A DNA stretch of 64,000 bases from Erysipelothrix tonsillarum DSM 14972 (GTDB lineage: Bacteria > Bacillota_I > Bacilli_A > Erysipelotrichales > Erysipelotrichaceae): the NCBI RefSeq assembly GCF_000373785.1, contig NZ_KB892377.1:646934-710933 (forward strand), in the 5' to 3' direction. Below the pieces are notes generated by a model. That model was not told the DNA's origin. It saw nothing but the letters and a program-made list of their open reading frames with translations, and ran no database searches. How positions within the stretch are numbered: the first letter of the stretch is position 1; each line of letters begins with the position of its first letter. Positions 7,500 through 16,151 of this stretch are shown piece after piece. The translations under genes were made by a program, and so were the position numbers.

Positions 7500-8927
7500 T
7501 TACGCTGTTTTTTTACGACGATTAGTTGTTTTGGTTGTGCCCTTAATCGCGTTATTTTTGGTAGCACTTGTATTTTTAGTTTTTTTCGACTGCTTTTTAT
7601 TTTTCTTAGATGGATGATTACTCCAATCATAAGGTCCATTTAATTCTTTTTCTTTTTTCTTAGGTTTACCCTTTGATTTAGAATCTTTATTTTTTACTGG
7701 ACGTTTTCGATCACTATTTTCTTCTGCTTTAATACGTTGTAATTTGGCTTTCTTCTTTTTGCTGATTTTACCATCTTTGATTGTCTTATCAAGTAATGGA
7801 TAATTATGTTTCTTCACAACTGGTACTTTCATTTGGATTACATGTTCAATATCTTTAAGCAAAGGAATTTCTTCAAAATTACAAAATGATATCGCTGCAC
7901 CACTGAAACCAGCCCGTCCGGTACGACCAATACGATGCACATACGTTTCAGGAACTTCAGGAAGTTCATAATTCACAACATATTTTAGTTCATTAATATC
8001 AATGCCTCGAGCAGCGATATCCGTTGCAACTAACACATTGATGGTTCCATCTTTAAAACCGCTCAATGCACGTTGTCTTGCCCCTTGAGACTTATCACCA
8101 TGAATCGCAACAGCATTAATATTGCTTCGTGTTAAATCACGGGCAACACGGTCTGCACCACGTTTCGTTCTCGTAAAGACAAGTACAGAATCAAATGATT
8201 TATTCTCTAAGATTTCTATTAGTAATTGTGTTTTATTTCTTTGGTCAACGTAATATACACTTTGTTCAACCGTCTCAACTGTCGAAGATACTGGTGTAAC
8301 TGCAACTGTAGTTGGGTTATTTAACAACATCTCGGCAATATTTGAAATTTCTGCCGGCATCGTCGCGGAGAAAAGGAGCGTTTGTTTCTTTTTAGGTAGT
8401 TTTTTAATTATCCGTTTTACATCATTAATAAATCCCATGTCTAACATACGATCAGCTTCATCTAATACAAAAACTTCGATATGAGACAAATCGATGTATC
8501 CTTGACTCATTAAATCTTCTAAACGACCTGGTGTCGCGATTAATGTATCTATACCATTCCGTAATGCTTTAACTTGATAACGTTGCGCAACGCCACCAAA
8601 AACAACGGTAGAACGCAAGTCCATGTATTTTCCATACATTTCAAAACTTTCTTGTATTTGAATGGCAAGCTCACGTGTTGGGGTGAGTACTAACGCTCTA
8701 ATTTTACGCTTTCCATTGCGGTCAAATTGTTTTTGACCAAGATTTTGAAGCGTAGGAACTGCGAATGCCGCAGTTTTTCCCGTACCCGTTTGTGCCAAGC
8801 CGATCAAATCATTATGTTGTAATAATGACGGGATTGCCTGTTCTTGAATGGGTGTAGGGTTTTCATAACCTTGTTCTGTAAGTGCTTGTAGTATTTTATT
8901 ATTAATACCTAAATCTTTAAATTCCAT
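7500..8927 (-). CDS. DEAD-box ATP-dependent RNA helicase (RhlE/CshA-like)
   Basis: 475 residues from the ATG at 8927, which has AAGGAG 7 nt upstream. Motifs in order: Q motif (FKDLGINNKIL to YENPTPIQEQAIP), Walker A (AQTGTGKTAAF), PTRELAIQI, GG, TPGRLEDLM, DEAD in VLDEADRMLDMGF, SAT, ARGIDI and HRIGRTGRAG. The last 100 residues are a lysine-rich, low-complexity tail, as is common in this family for RNA binding. It unwinds RNA, probably in ribosome assembly, mRNA decay or cold adaptation; which of these cannot be told from the sequence. It is divergent from the fetAB operon. Confidence 0.92.
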   Translation of the reverse strand: MEFKDLGINNKILQALTEQGYENPTPIQEQAIPSLLQHNDLIGLAQTGTGKTAAFAVPTLQNLGQKQFDRNGKRKIRALVLTPTRELAIQIQESFEMYGKYMDLRSTVVFGGVAQRYQVKALRNGIDTLIATPGRLEDLMSQGYIDLSHIEVFVLDEADRMLDMGFINDVKRIIKKLPKKKQTLLFSATMPAEISNIAEMLLNNPTTVAVTPVSSTVETVEQSVYYVDQRNKTQLLIEILENKSFDSVLVFTRTKRGADRVARDLTRSNINAVAIHGDKSQGARQRALSGFKDGTINVLVATDIAARGIDINELKYVVNYELPEVPETYVHRIGRTGRAGFSGAAISFCNFEEIPLLKDIEHVIQMKVPVVKKHNYPLLDKTIKDGKISKKKKAKLQRIKAEENSDRKRPVKNKDSKSKGKPKKKEKELNGPYDWSNHPSKKNKKQSKKTKNTSATKNNAIKGTTKTTNRRKKTA

Positions 8928-9072
8928 ATATTTACTCCTTAAATTCATCTGTTTTTATACATTTTATGTCTTTTGCAAGAACTCCAACCGTTTAATCTTA
9001 TAGTTTTACAGGACCAAAGTAAACAAAAATAAATTAAAGTGCAGTTTTACTTCAAATTTTTTAGGTTTAAGT

Positions 9073-9091
9073 TATGATAATCATATGGAGG
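9073..9091 (+). promoter_or_regulatory. Palindrome over the fetA -10 region and ribosome binding site
   Basis: TATGATAATCATA (9073-9085) is a perfect 13-nt palindrome containing the -10-like TATGAT. It directly abuts GGAGG (9087-9091), which serves the ATG at 9097. Its central 11 nt equal the centre of the classical Fur box, although the flanks do not match. A metal-responsive repressor site is plausible for a metal exporter. Confidence 0.45.
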
Positions 9092-9096
9092 CTTTT

Positions 9097-9732
9097 ATGA
9101 TTCAACTTGAAAATATAAACTATAAGAATATTCTATTCTATCCCCCCATTTTTATTCATGAGGGAAAAACAACATTTATTACCGGACCATCGGGATCTGG
9201 TAAATCGACACTGCTTAAAATCATCAATGGTACAGTTGATCCACTGGAGGGCGCAATCACATTTAATGGACGGTCAATTCATGATTACGATCGCCTTGAA
9301 CTGCGCAAAGACTATATCTTATGCGGACAATCTGTATTCCTTTTTGAGGAAAGCGTTCGTGAAAACTTTCAATCATTTGCGAAATTAAGAGGACATAAAC
9401 CTTTAACCGCTATTCAAATGCAAGAGTTTCTCACTATCGCTTGTTCTGATGCTAAACTGGATGACTTGGTTACTTCGATGTCCGGTGGTGAACGTCAACG
9501 TATCTATATCGCTCTTTGCCTCGCTCTTGTGCGTCATGGAATAATGTTGGATGAACCAACCTCTGCACTTGATGACACGACCGCTGATCAACTCATAAAC
9601 AATCTTACACAATATTGTGTCAAACATAACTTCACATTAATTATAGTAAGTCACAACGAAACGCTCAGCAAAAAATATGGCTCCGACCAAATAGAAATCG
9701 AAAATATTAAGGAGGTGACACACAATGGATAA
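9097..9732 (+). CDS. fetA: ABC transporter ATP-binding protein, FetA (YbbL) type
   Basis: 211 residues from ATG 9097, chosen because GGAGG ends 5 nt upstream; an ATG at 9085 lies upstream of that site and is unlikely. Walker A is GPSGSGKSTLLK, signature MSGGERQRI, Walker B (I)[10 protein letters not shown], switch His in IIVSHNE. It is a minimal single-domain ATPase. The next gene overlaps by 8 nt and encodes a UPF0014/FetB permease, which makes FetAB the best call. In E. coli FetAB exports iron and protects against peroxide stress. The substrate here is inferred from that family only. Confidence 0.85.
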   Translation: MIQLENINYKNILFYPPIFIHEGKTTFITGPSGSGKSTLLKIINGTVDPLEGAITFNGRSIHDYDRLELRKDYILCGQSVFLFEESVRENFQSFAKLRGHKPLTAIQMQEFLTIACSDAKLDDLVTSMSGGERQRIYIALCLALVRHGIMLDEPTSALDDTTADQLINNLTQYCVKHNFTLIIVSHNETLSKKYGSDQIEIENIKEVTHNG

Positions 9733-10507
9733 CGGTATCATTCAACTTAGCATCATACAATTTAGTATGATTTATTTACTCTTGGTTGTCGTTTTATTGA
9801 TTATGAAGCGTGCCAAAATAGAGCAGACACGACTTTTGCTTACAGCAAGTATTAAAATGTCCGTTCAGCTTTATTTATCAGGTCTTATTCTGACCTATAT
9901 ATTTGGGAATCCCCATCCCCTCTTTGTTGTTTTATATCTTCTGGCAATGGTACTTTTCTCTACATACCGAATTTTGAAGAAAAACCCTCGTTTGAATGAC
10001 CAATTTAAACGAATTATCTTCTTTTGTTTAACCGGATCTGGATTGTTCGTTGTAGCATTTTTTGTAGGAGTTATTGTACGTACAAGTATTTTTAATCCGC
10101 AATATGCCATCCCTGTTGGTGGTATGATTATCGGAAATGCAATGAATGGTTTGAGTCTTGGAATTAAGACACTTACAGACACTCTCGATCTGGAACGCAA
10201 TAAAGTTGAAACACTTCTCAATCTTGGTGTTTCTCCAAAAGATGTCTTGCTTCCTTTTGTTAATAAGTCATTAGAGATGGCACTATTACCAACCTTGAAT
10301 AATATGCTAAACATGGGAATTATATCTTTACCTGGAATGATGACTGGACAGATTCTCTCAGGTACAGCACCACTGACTGCAATTATGTATCAGACAGCAA
10401 TTATGATTGCGATAACAACCGGCGTCGCACTTACCACATTCACCACGTTAAATTTTGGGTATAAAACCTTAATTAATAAACATCAACAAATTAATTGGTA
10501 TCAATAA
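9725..10507 (+). CDS. fetB: UPF0014-family permease, FetB type
   Basis: 260 residues with about seven predicted membrane helices. The UPF0014/FetB signature region is clear: an IGNAMNGLSLGI segment, then LDLERNKVETLLNLGVS, and GIISLPGMMTGQILSG followed by AIMYQTAIM. AGGAGG at 9710-9715 precedes the ATG. It forms the membrane part of an ABC exporter with the upstream ATPase. A strong bidirectional hairpin follows directly. Confidence 0.88.
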   Translation: MDNGIIQLSIIQFSMIYLLLVVVLLIMKRAKIEQTRLLLTASIKMSVQLYLSGLILTYIFGNPHPLFVVLYLLAMVLFSTYRILKKNPRLNDQFKRIIFFCLTGSGLFVVAFFVGVIVRTSIFNPQYAIPVGGMIIGNAMNGLSLGIKTLTDTLDLERNKVETLLNLGVSPKDVLLPFVNKSLEMALLPTLNNMLNMGIISLPGMMTGQILSGTAPLTAIMYQTAIMIAITTGVALTTFTTLNFGYKTLINKHQQINWYQ

Positions 10508-10578
10508 AAAAAGGTATTTATGAGCATTTATAAAGACAGCATCTGCTGTCTTTGCATACGGCTCAAATACCTTTTTTT
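10506..10578. terminator. Bidirectional terminator between fetB and deoC
   Basis: AAAGGTATTTATGAGC on the left pairs with GCTCAAATACCTTT on the right (2-nt bulge), with A and T tracts outside both arms. The loop holds a second hairpin, AAAGACAGC-ATCT-GCTGTCTTT (10532-10553). It lies between convergent genes and can end transcription from both sides. Confidence 0.9.
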
Positions 10579-10581
10579 ATT

Positions 10582-11244
10582 TTAATAGTCGGATTGACTT
10601 ACTTCGTTTTTTACTAACGCAACCCCTGAAGAAGTTCCTATACGTGTTGCACCTGCTTGTATCATCGCTTCCATATCTTCTTGACTGCGAACACCACCTG
10701 ATGCTTTGACGCTAGCTGCATCCTTCACGGTGTCTTTCATCAGTTTTACGGCTGCTGGTGTTGCTCCACCGGTACTGAATCCAGTTGATGTCTTAACAAA
10801 ATCAGCCCCTGCAGAAACTGCAAGTTCACATACTTTTATAATTTCATCCTCTGTTAGTAAACATGTTTCAATAATAACCTTAAGGACCTTATCGCCACAT
10901 ACTTCTTTAATCGCACGGATTTCTTTTTCGATGAAATCATATTTTTTGTCCTTTAATGCACTCACATTAATAACCATATCGATTTCGTCCGCCCCATTTT
11001 CGAGTGCATCTTTTGTTTCCCATACTTTAGTTTGAGTTGTATTAGCACCTAATGGAAAACCAATAACCGTACAAACTTTAACGTCACAATCTTTAAGTAA
11101 TTCATTACAGAGTGAAACAAACCCAGGATTAATACAAACACTCATAAAATCATATTCTTTTGCTTCCTCACATAAAACACGAATTTGTGCTTCTGTAGCA
11201 TCTTGTTTTAATAAAGTATGATCAATATATTTATTTAATTTCAT
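10582..11244 (-). CDS. deoC: Deoxyribose-phosphate aldolase
   Basis: 220 residues from ATG 11244, preceded by GGAGG. It begins [13 protein letters not shown], the family start. The Schiff-base lysine lies in [10 protein letters not shown] and the relay residues in KVIIETCLL and ASGGVRS. It splits deoxyribose 5-phosphate to glyceraldehyde 3-phosphate and acetaldehyde, the last step of deoxynucleoside breakdown. It is the final gene of the long thyA operon. The pyrimidine-nucleoside phosphorylase that feeds this pathway is seven genes upstream in the same run. Confidence 0.96.
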   Translation of the reverse strand: MKLNKYIDHTLLKQDATEAQIRVLCEEAKEYDFMSVCINPGFVSLCNELLKDCDVKVCTVIGFPLGANTTQTKVWETKDALENGADEIDMVINVSALKDKKYDFIEKEIRAIKEVCGDKVLKVIIETCLLTEDEIIKVCELAVSAGADFVKTSTGFSTGGATPAAVKLMKDTVKDAASVKASGGVRSQEDMEAMIQAGATRIGTSSGVALVKNEVSQSDY

Positions 11245-11245
11245 T

Positions 11246-12697
11246 TTATTGTCCTCCATATAGTCTTTCTAAAATTTGTGATGCGCAAACTTCATCACCC
11301 ATCCACGGTTCTTTCGAACCATGTTCACGATAAATGAATTTTTCTTCACCTTTTCCAATTAATACAACTGTATCATCCGGCTGAGCCATTTTCAATGCTT
11401 TTTCAATAGCATCAACCCGCTTGGGTACAAATTCATAATTATCCTTCTCAATACCTGAAATAATATCCTCCGTGATATCTTCGACGCGCTCATCGCGGTT
11501 ATCATGTTCTGTAATTATTACATGATCACAATACGTCGATGCAATATGCCCCATAATCGGACGTTTTGCAGTATCGCGACCACCTGCCGCTCCAAATACA
11601 GTAATAATACGCCCCGAATCTGACTGTGTTTCACGTACAAACTCATAAACGTTTTTCATACTATCTGGTGCATGTCCGAAATCCACAACAACTCTAAAAG
11701 GTTGTCCTTGTTTAACCATTGTCTGGCGACCATCGACGTGCTCAATATCCTTTAATTCAGGGATAATACGTTCGAGTGCATAGCCACGCTCGTGAAGAAT
11801 TGCAATAACATTTAAGGTGTTGTATACATTGAAAATCGCAACAAAATTTGTGACAACAGGATACGATTTCTCTTGGTATACCAGTGTGAATTCTGTTGAA
11901 TCTTCATTTAAAACAATATTTTTTGCACGATAATCGGCACGTTCATTTTCAATACCATAGGTTACAACATTTGAATAGCCTTGTTTTGTTAAAATTTCAC
12001 CATACTCATTATCGATGTTGATTACCATATATCCTGTCGGCTTTAAACCATCGAAAAGCATTTTTTTAGCCTCAAAGTAGTTCGCCATAGTCTTATGATA
12101 ATCAAGGTGGTCATGTGTAAGGTTTGTAAAGGATGCATTATCGAAATCGATAGATTCAACACGTCTTAAGGCAAGCCCTTGGCTTGATACTTCAAGACAT
12201 ACTTCCTCGACCCCTTCTGATCGCATGTCATGCAAATATTCTTGCAGTTCTACAATATCTGGCGTTGTTAGTGACGGGGCAAACTTATGATCATTATATT
12301 CAACCGAAATAGTCCCAATATAACCCGCATTGACTCCAAATCGTTTGAGTATATTTCGCACTGTTATCATGGTAGTACTTTTACCATTTGTTCCCGTAAT
12401 ACCGTAAACATACATATCTTTTGATGGACTGTTATAGAATCGATCCGTGATTCGATGCAACTCAGTCATAACATCATCAACCCGAATAAACTCAATGCCA
12501 TCAATCGGTTCTAAATCGTCCGAATGAACAATCGCAATAGCACCATTTTCAATTGCTTGGTGAACAAAACGGTGTCCATCGACCGTTAAACCTTTTAAAC
12601 AAAAAAACATCCCATTTTTTACGCGATCACGCGAGTCTAACATTAAGTGATCAATGATATATTCAGAATCTGTTTTTACAAGTCTATTCAATTTCAT
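11246..12697 (-). CDS. murE: UDP-MurNAc-dipeptide amino-acid ligase MurE
   Basis: 483 residues with the three Mur ligase domains. The ATP loop is [10 protein letters not shown] near residue 100, followed by TTPD and a carbamylatable-Lys region ([16 protein letters not shown]), and the C-terminal domain has the [12 protein letters not shown] motif typical of MurE. The position that reads DNPR in meso-diaminopimelate ligases reads HDNRDE here, so neither that nor the common lysine-type motif is present. The third amino acid therefore cannot be called from the motif. Cytoplasmic peptidoglycan precursor synthesis. It lies 1 nt from deoC and 2 nt from the unknown gene upstream. Confidence 0.93.
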   Translation of the reverse strand: MKLNRLVKTDSEYIIDHLMLDSRDRVKNGMFFCLKGLTVDGHRFVHQAIENGAIAIVHSDDLEPIDGIEFIRVDDVMTELHRITDRFYNSPSKDMYVYGITGTNGKSTTMITVRNILKRFGVNAGYIGTISVEYNDHKFAPSLTTPDIVELQEYLHDMRSEGVEEVCLEVSSQGLALRRVESIDFDNASFTNLTHDHLDYHKTMANYFEAKKMLFDGLKPTGYMVINIDNEYGEILTKQGYSNVVTYGIENERADYRAKNIVLNEDSTEFTLVYQEKSYPVVTNFVAIFNVYNTLNVIAILHERGYALERIIPELKDIEHVDGRQTMVKQGQPFRVVVDFGHAPDSMKNVYEFVRETQSDSGRIITVFGAAGGRDTAKRPIMGHIASTYCDHVIITEHDNRDERVEDITEDIISGIEKDNYEFVPKRVDAIEKALKMAQPDDTVVLIGKGEEKFIYREHGSKEPWMGDEVCASQILERLYGGQ

Positions 12698-12699
12698 AC

Positions 12700-13446
12700 T
12701 TATCTCCTACTCTTCTTTTCTGCTTTAACGCGTTGTTTATTAATTTTTTTAATGCAGCGCGGTTTGATAAGTTCATTTTCAATACAATAATCCAAGATTT
12801 TTTCATCATCCATATCTAAAATCAAATTTGCTAGGTGTTGAATTTGATTTTCTTGAAGTACTATTTTTTCCTCTAGCGGATAAGCTTCACACATCGCCAA
12901 ACTATAGCGATATAAAATATTTAAATCTTTTCGATATAATATGATAACATCACCGCGTTGGTTAATATAACGCCCACTACTCATATTCGCAATGAAAGGC
13001 TTTAATCCATAAAAATCTACTGGTATGAGTCGATCTTGAAATTCTTGATATAGTTTAAAATACTGCGGTAATTCAAGGATTGCTGTTTCACGGTCATACA
13101 ACGTATTTAAGAGCACATCAAAAAATGGTATATATACTCGGTCCTCTTCAGTAACATCAAAAACCTTTAGTTTAGCTTTCATAGGTGCTATATCACATTG
13201 AATGATAAAGTTACGCTCATTAAATAATAGATTATCCCACATATCATAATGTTCATTGCGTATTCTCTCAAATTCAGATTCAAAAATTTGTTTTGTATTT
13301 AAACCGTGCTTAAAGACATCCAATTTAAATAAATCTTGGTCGCTCTTAGGATTCAAACCGAGATTATAGTTCTTATTTAAAGTCGTTAGCTCCGAGATTT
13401 CCTTCTTAGATCGTGCTTGCTTATGGTACTTATTTAGTATTTTCAC
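12700..13446 (-). CDS. Unknown soluble protein in the thyA-murE operon
   Basis: 248 residues starting with GTG at 13446, which overlaps the rsmE stop as GTGA. I do not recognise it. There is no signal peptide or clear membrane segment. Both ends are basic (KYHKQARSKKEI at the start, KKINKQRVKAEKKSRR at the end), while the centre is rich in aromatic and acidic residues. A central stretch, FIANMSSGRYINQRGDVIILYRKDLN, looks like paired beta strands. Placement between rsmE and murE with coupled starts suggests a housekeeping role, but nothing more specific can be said. Confidence 0.8.
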   Translation of the reverse strand: MKILNKYHKQARSKKEISELTTLNKNYNLGLNPKSDQDLFKLDVFKHGLNTKQIFESEFERIRNEHYDMWDNLLFNERNFIIQCDIAPMKAKLKVFDVTEEDRVYIPFFDVLLNTLYDRETAILELPQYFKLYQEFQDRLIPVDFYGLKPFIANMSSGRYINQRGDVIILYRKDLNILYRYSLAMCEAYPLEEKIVLQENQIQHLANLILDMDDEKILDYCIENELIKPRCIKKINKQRVKAEKKSRR

Positions 13447-14144
13447 TTAATCACCTCACACGCTGAAAGCATATTACAAATATAAATACTTGCTGTTTCA
13501 GCTCTAAGAACGTTATTACCCAGGCTTACTTGTTGATAGCCCATAGCCTCAAACTGTTCACGTTCAAGTGGACTGAAGCCTCCTTCAGGACCCACCAAGA
13601 CACTAATTGAAGATACCTCTTTGGTAACAGTATTAATAAGGTGTTCTTCGTCACCGATATCTGCATAAAGATTTAATTCTGATTTGAACTGTTCTAAGTC
13701 GTTCATCGTCGCAATGCCTAAAACCGGCACCTCATATTGACGATAAGACTGTTCTGATGCTTCTTTGGCAATCAAATTAAAACGTTCCATTTTTCGCTCG
13801 GAGCGCTTCCCAAAATCGCGAACTACGCCGTGTTGACTTTGATATAAAACAATTTCATCAACACCACATTCACATGCTTTTTGAATCATCCATTCTAACC
13901 GCTCAGAACGAATCAACGAAGCGATAATTCGCAGTTTAAATTTTTTCGGTTGCCACACAATCGATTCTTCAGCTTCAAGTTTTGTTAATGATTCATCAAC
14001 AAAATTTGCGATTACCCCTCTGCCCGATTGGTCTACAAGGCGAATCTTATCACCCACTTGCATCCGAAGAACTTTTCGACACTGGTGCAATTGTTCATCA
14101 CTTAACAGCAAATTTTCAATCGATTCAATGAAGAATTGTTGCAT
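13443..14144 (-). CDS. rsmE: 16S rRNA (uracil1498-N3)-methyltransferase
   Basis: 233 residues. An N-terminal PUA-like domain (about 1-70) is followed by a SPOUT methyltransferase fold. The cofactor knot shows LVGPEGGFSPLE near residue 178 and SLGNNVLRAETAS near 207, both diagnostic for RsmE. RsmE methylates U1498 of 16S rRNA in the 30S subunit. Start ATG overlaps the rluB stop by one base (TAATG). Confidence 0.95.
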   Translation of the reverse strand: MQQFFIESIENLLLSDEQLHQCRKVLRMQVGDKIRLVDQSGRGVIANFVDESLTKLEAEESIVWQPKKFKLRIIASLIRSERLEWMIQKACECGVDEIVLYQSQHGVVRDFGKRSERKMERFNLIAKEASEQSYRQYEVPVLGIATMNDLEQFKSELNLYADIGDEEHLINTVTKEVSSISVLVGPEGGFSPLEREQFEAMGYQQVSLGNNVLRAETASIYICNMLSACEVIK

Positions 14145-14884
14145 TAGATACCACCCTTAGCGGTTAGTAATAGTTTTTTGACTTCAAATGGTTTCAATTC
14201 TCTAAATTGACCAATTTTTAAATCATTGATATCTAAATATCCAATTTGGTAACGATGCAGTTTTAAGACTGGAAGTCCAAAGTGTGCAAAGATTTTACGA
14301 ATTTGACGGTTTTTCCCTTCATGAAGCGTAATTGAAAACTGAGTTCGATCTTTTGTTGCATCATATTTCACACGACTGATCTCAACACCTTTATACTCAA
14401 CACCCTCAATGGTAATACCTTCTTTTAATGAATTCGTTACTTCATAAGAAAGTCTTCCTTGCACGCTCACGCGATAAACTTTTGACATATCAAATTTCGG
14501 ATGTGTCATATAGTATGCAAAATCACCATCATTTGTCAGGATTAGTGCGCCTGTAGTTTCTCGATCTAATCGTCCTACAGGAAATACACGTATATCATTT
14601 GGAACGAGATCTACAACGCTTTCACGGTCTTTATCATCACTTACACTTGATACAACACCTCTAGGCTTATTCAAAATATAATATACTTTTTTTTCTTCGA
14701 CGTTGATCATCACGCCATTTACCATGACACGATCTTCTGATGAAACTTTGATTCCTTGTTCAGTAACTTTAATACCATTAACTTTTACTTTGCCTTCCGC
14801 AATCAATGCTTCAGCCTTACGACGAGAGCAGTAACCACTCATCGCAATAAATTTTTGTAATCTTATATTATTTAAAGAGCTCAT
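14144..14884 (-). CDS. rluB: 23S rRNA pseudouridine synthase, RluB family
   Basis: 246 residues. An S4 RNA-binding domain (about 6-65, RLQKFIAMSGYCSRRKAEALI) is followed by the catalytic domain with VGRLDRETTGALILTNDG, in which the Asp is the catalytic residue, and EGKNRQIRKIF. The architecture fits RluB/RsuA-type synthases. In Firmicutes this gene commonly follows scpB, as here, with a 17 nt overlap, which supports RluB rather than RsuA. Confidence 0.93.
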   Translation of the reverse strand: MSSLNNIRLQKFIAMSGYCSRRKAEALIAEGKVKVNGIKVTEQGIKVSSEDRVMVNGVMINVEEKKVYYILNKPRGVVSSVSDDKDRESVVDLVPNDIRVFPVGRLDRETTGALILTNDGDFAYYMTHPKFDMSKVYRVSVQGRLSYEVTNSLKEGITIEGVEYKGVEISRVKYDATKDRTQFSITLHEGKNRQIRKIFAHFGLPVLKLHRYQIGYLDINDLKIGQFRELKPFEVKKLLLTAKGGI

Positions 14885-15404
14885 TATTTTCTTCCAACAT
14901 TTCTATCTTAATTTCCGGTAATTCCTTCAAAGTCGTTAGTTTAAATACATCCATAAACGAATTTGTAACTTCATATAATATGGGACGACCCACTGAATCA
15001 GCACGGCCGCATTCTTTAATTAAATCCAGTGCTTCTAACCGACGGCACATCATATCACTATTAACACCGCGAATTTCTTCGATTTCTAAGCGTGTGATTG
15101 GCTGCTTATACGCAATAATCGCTAGCGTTTCTAAAGCAGCTTGGGATAATTGTCTGTTTTTATTGAATTCAAGCATATCTGAAATCGTTTCATGTAACTC
15201 AGATTTTGTTATTAATTTATAAATTGATCCAAATTCAACTAATTCCAAACCTCTATCTGCAGCTGTTAAACTTCGCTTGTAATTCTCAATCAACGCATCG
15301 AATTCTACAGATTCCAACCCCAGTGCAAGCATCAGTTGTTCTTTTTCAACGCCTTCTTCTCCAAAGGCAAATAATACGCCTTCTATAATTCCAAAATTCG
15401 TCAT
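14868..15404 (-). CDS. scpB: Segregation and condensation protein B
   Basis: 178 residues with two winged-helix domains. AALETLAIIAYKQPITRLEIEEIRGV is the hallmark ScpB segment, followed by VGRPILYEVT. ScpB dimers bind ScpA and the SMC ATPase to compact and separate chromosomes. AGGGGG lies 9 nt before the ATG, and the start shares one base with the scpA stop. Confidence 0.96.
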   Translation of the reverse strand: MTNFGIIEGVLFAFGEEGVEKEQLMLALGLESVEFDALIENYKRSLTAADRGLELVEFGSIYKLITKSELHETISDMLEFNKNRQLSQAALETLAIIAYKQPITRLEIEEIRGVNSDMMCRRLEALDLIKECGRADSVGRPILYEVTNSFMDVFKLTTLKELPEIKIEMLEENNELFK

Positions 15405-16129
15405 TAAATTGCCCCCTTCAAATAGACTTCTTCTCCTTGGTAACTTACTTTTAAATCACCCATTCTCAACATATCTAAAACTGCCAAAAACGAAACTAAA
15501 AGGTATTGCAGTGTTGGTGCCTGTGCTAAAACATGGTCCAGTGTCAGGACAACACCACCTTCAAAAACCTTTCTTAAATCTTCAACAACCTCGTCTACAG
15601 ATAATTCTGCACGTTCGATTGAAACATCTTGAGGATGAGCCAATTTAAATCGGCTCATCACTTTCATCATCGCGTTCATTAAATCATAAGGTGTTTGTTC
15701 ATATGTAATCGATTCTTGTAATTCAGTTTTTATTTCTTTAAATAAGCCCGATGAAATAGGCTTTGCAAATTGCTTTGACCGTTCTTCATATCGTTGTGCA
15801 AGTTCAATACTTACCTCTTTGTATCGCTGATATTCAATTAAACGTCTTACAAGGTCATTTTCATCATCTTCAACATCTTTTGCATCCAATTCGCTTTTAT
15901 CTCGCGGTAACAGGCGTTTACTTTTATATTCAATAAGACCTGCGAGTTCACTTAAGTATTCAGCAGCTACTTCAAGCTTTTGATCTCGAACACTATCTAT
16001 AAATGCAATGTATTGATCCGCCAATTCAACAATATTCAAGTCAAAAAGATCAAGTTTTTTATCTTTAATTAGAAAAAGCATTAGATCCAAGGGACCACTA
16101 AATTGATCAATAGATACTTCAAAATTCAT
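15404..16129 (-). CDS. scpA: Segregation and condensation protein A
   Basis: 241 residues from ATG 16129, which has GGAG 8 nt upstream; a longer open frame runs into the end of pdp. It starts MNFEVSIDQFSGPLDLMLFLIKDKKLDLFDL, the normal ScpA opening. The middle is acidic and ends in a winged-helix kleisin C-terminal region. It bridges SMC heads and recruits ScpB. It lies 22 nt downstream of pdp. Confidence 0.96.
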   Translation of the reverse strand: MNFEVSIDQFSGPLDLMLFLIKDKKLDLFDLNIVELADQYIAFIDSVRDQKLEVAAEYLSELAGLIEYKSKRLLPRDKSELDAKDVEDDENDLVRRLIEYQRYKEVSIELAQRYEERSKQFAKPISSGLFKEIKTELQESITYEQTPYDLMNAMMKVMSRFKLAHPQDVSIERAELSVDEVVEDLRKVFEGGVVLTLDHVLAQAPTLQYLLVSFLAVLDMLRMGDLKVSYQGEEVYLKGAI

Positions 16130-16151
16130 ATGTGTTCTCCAATCTAAACTA

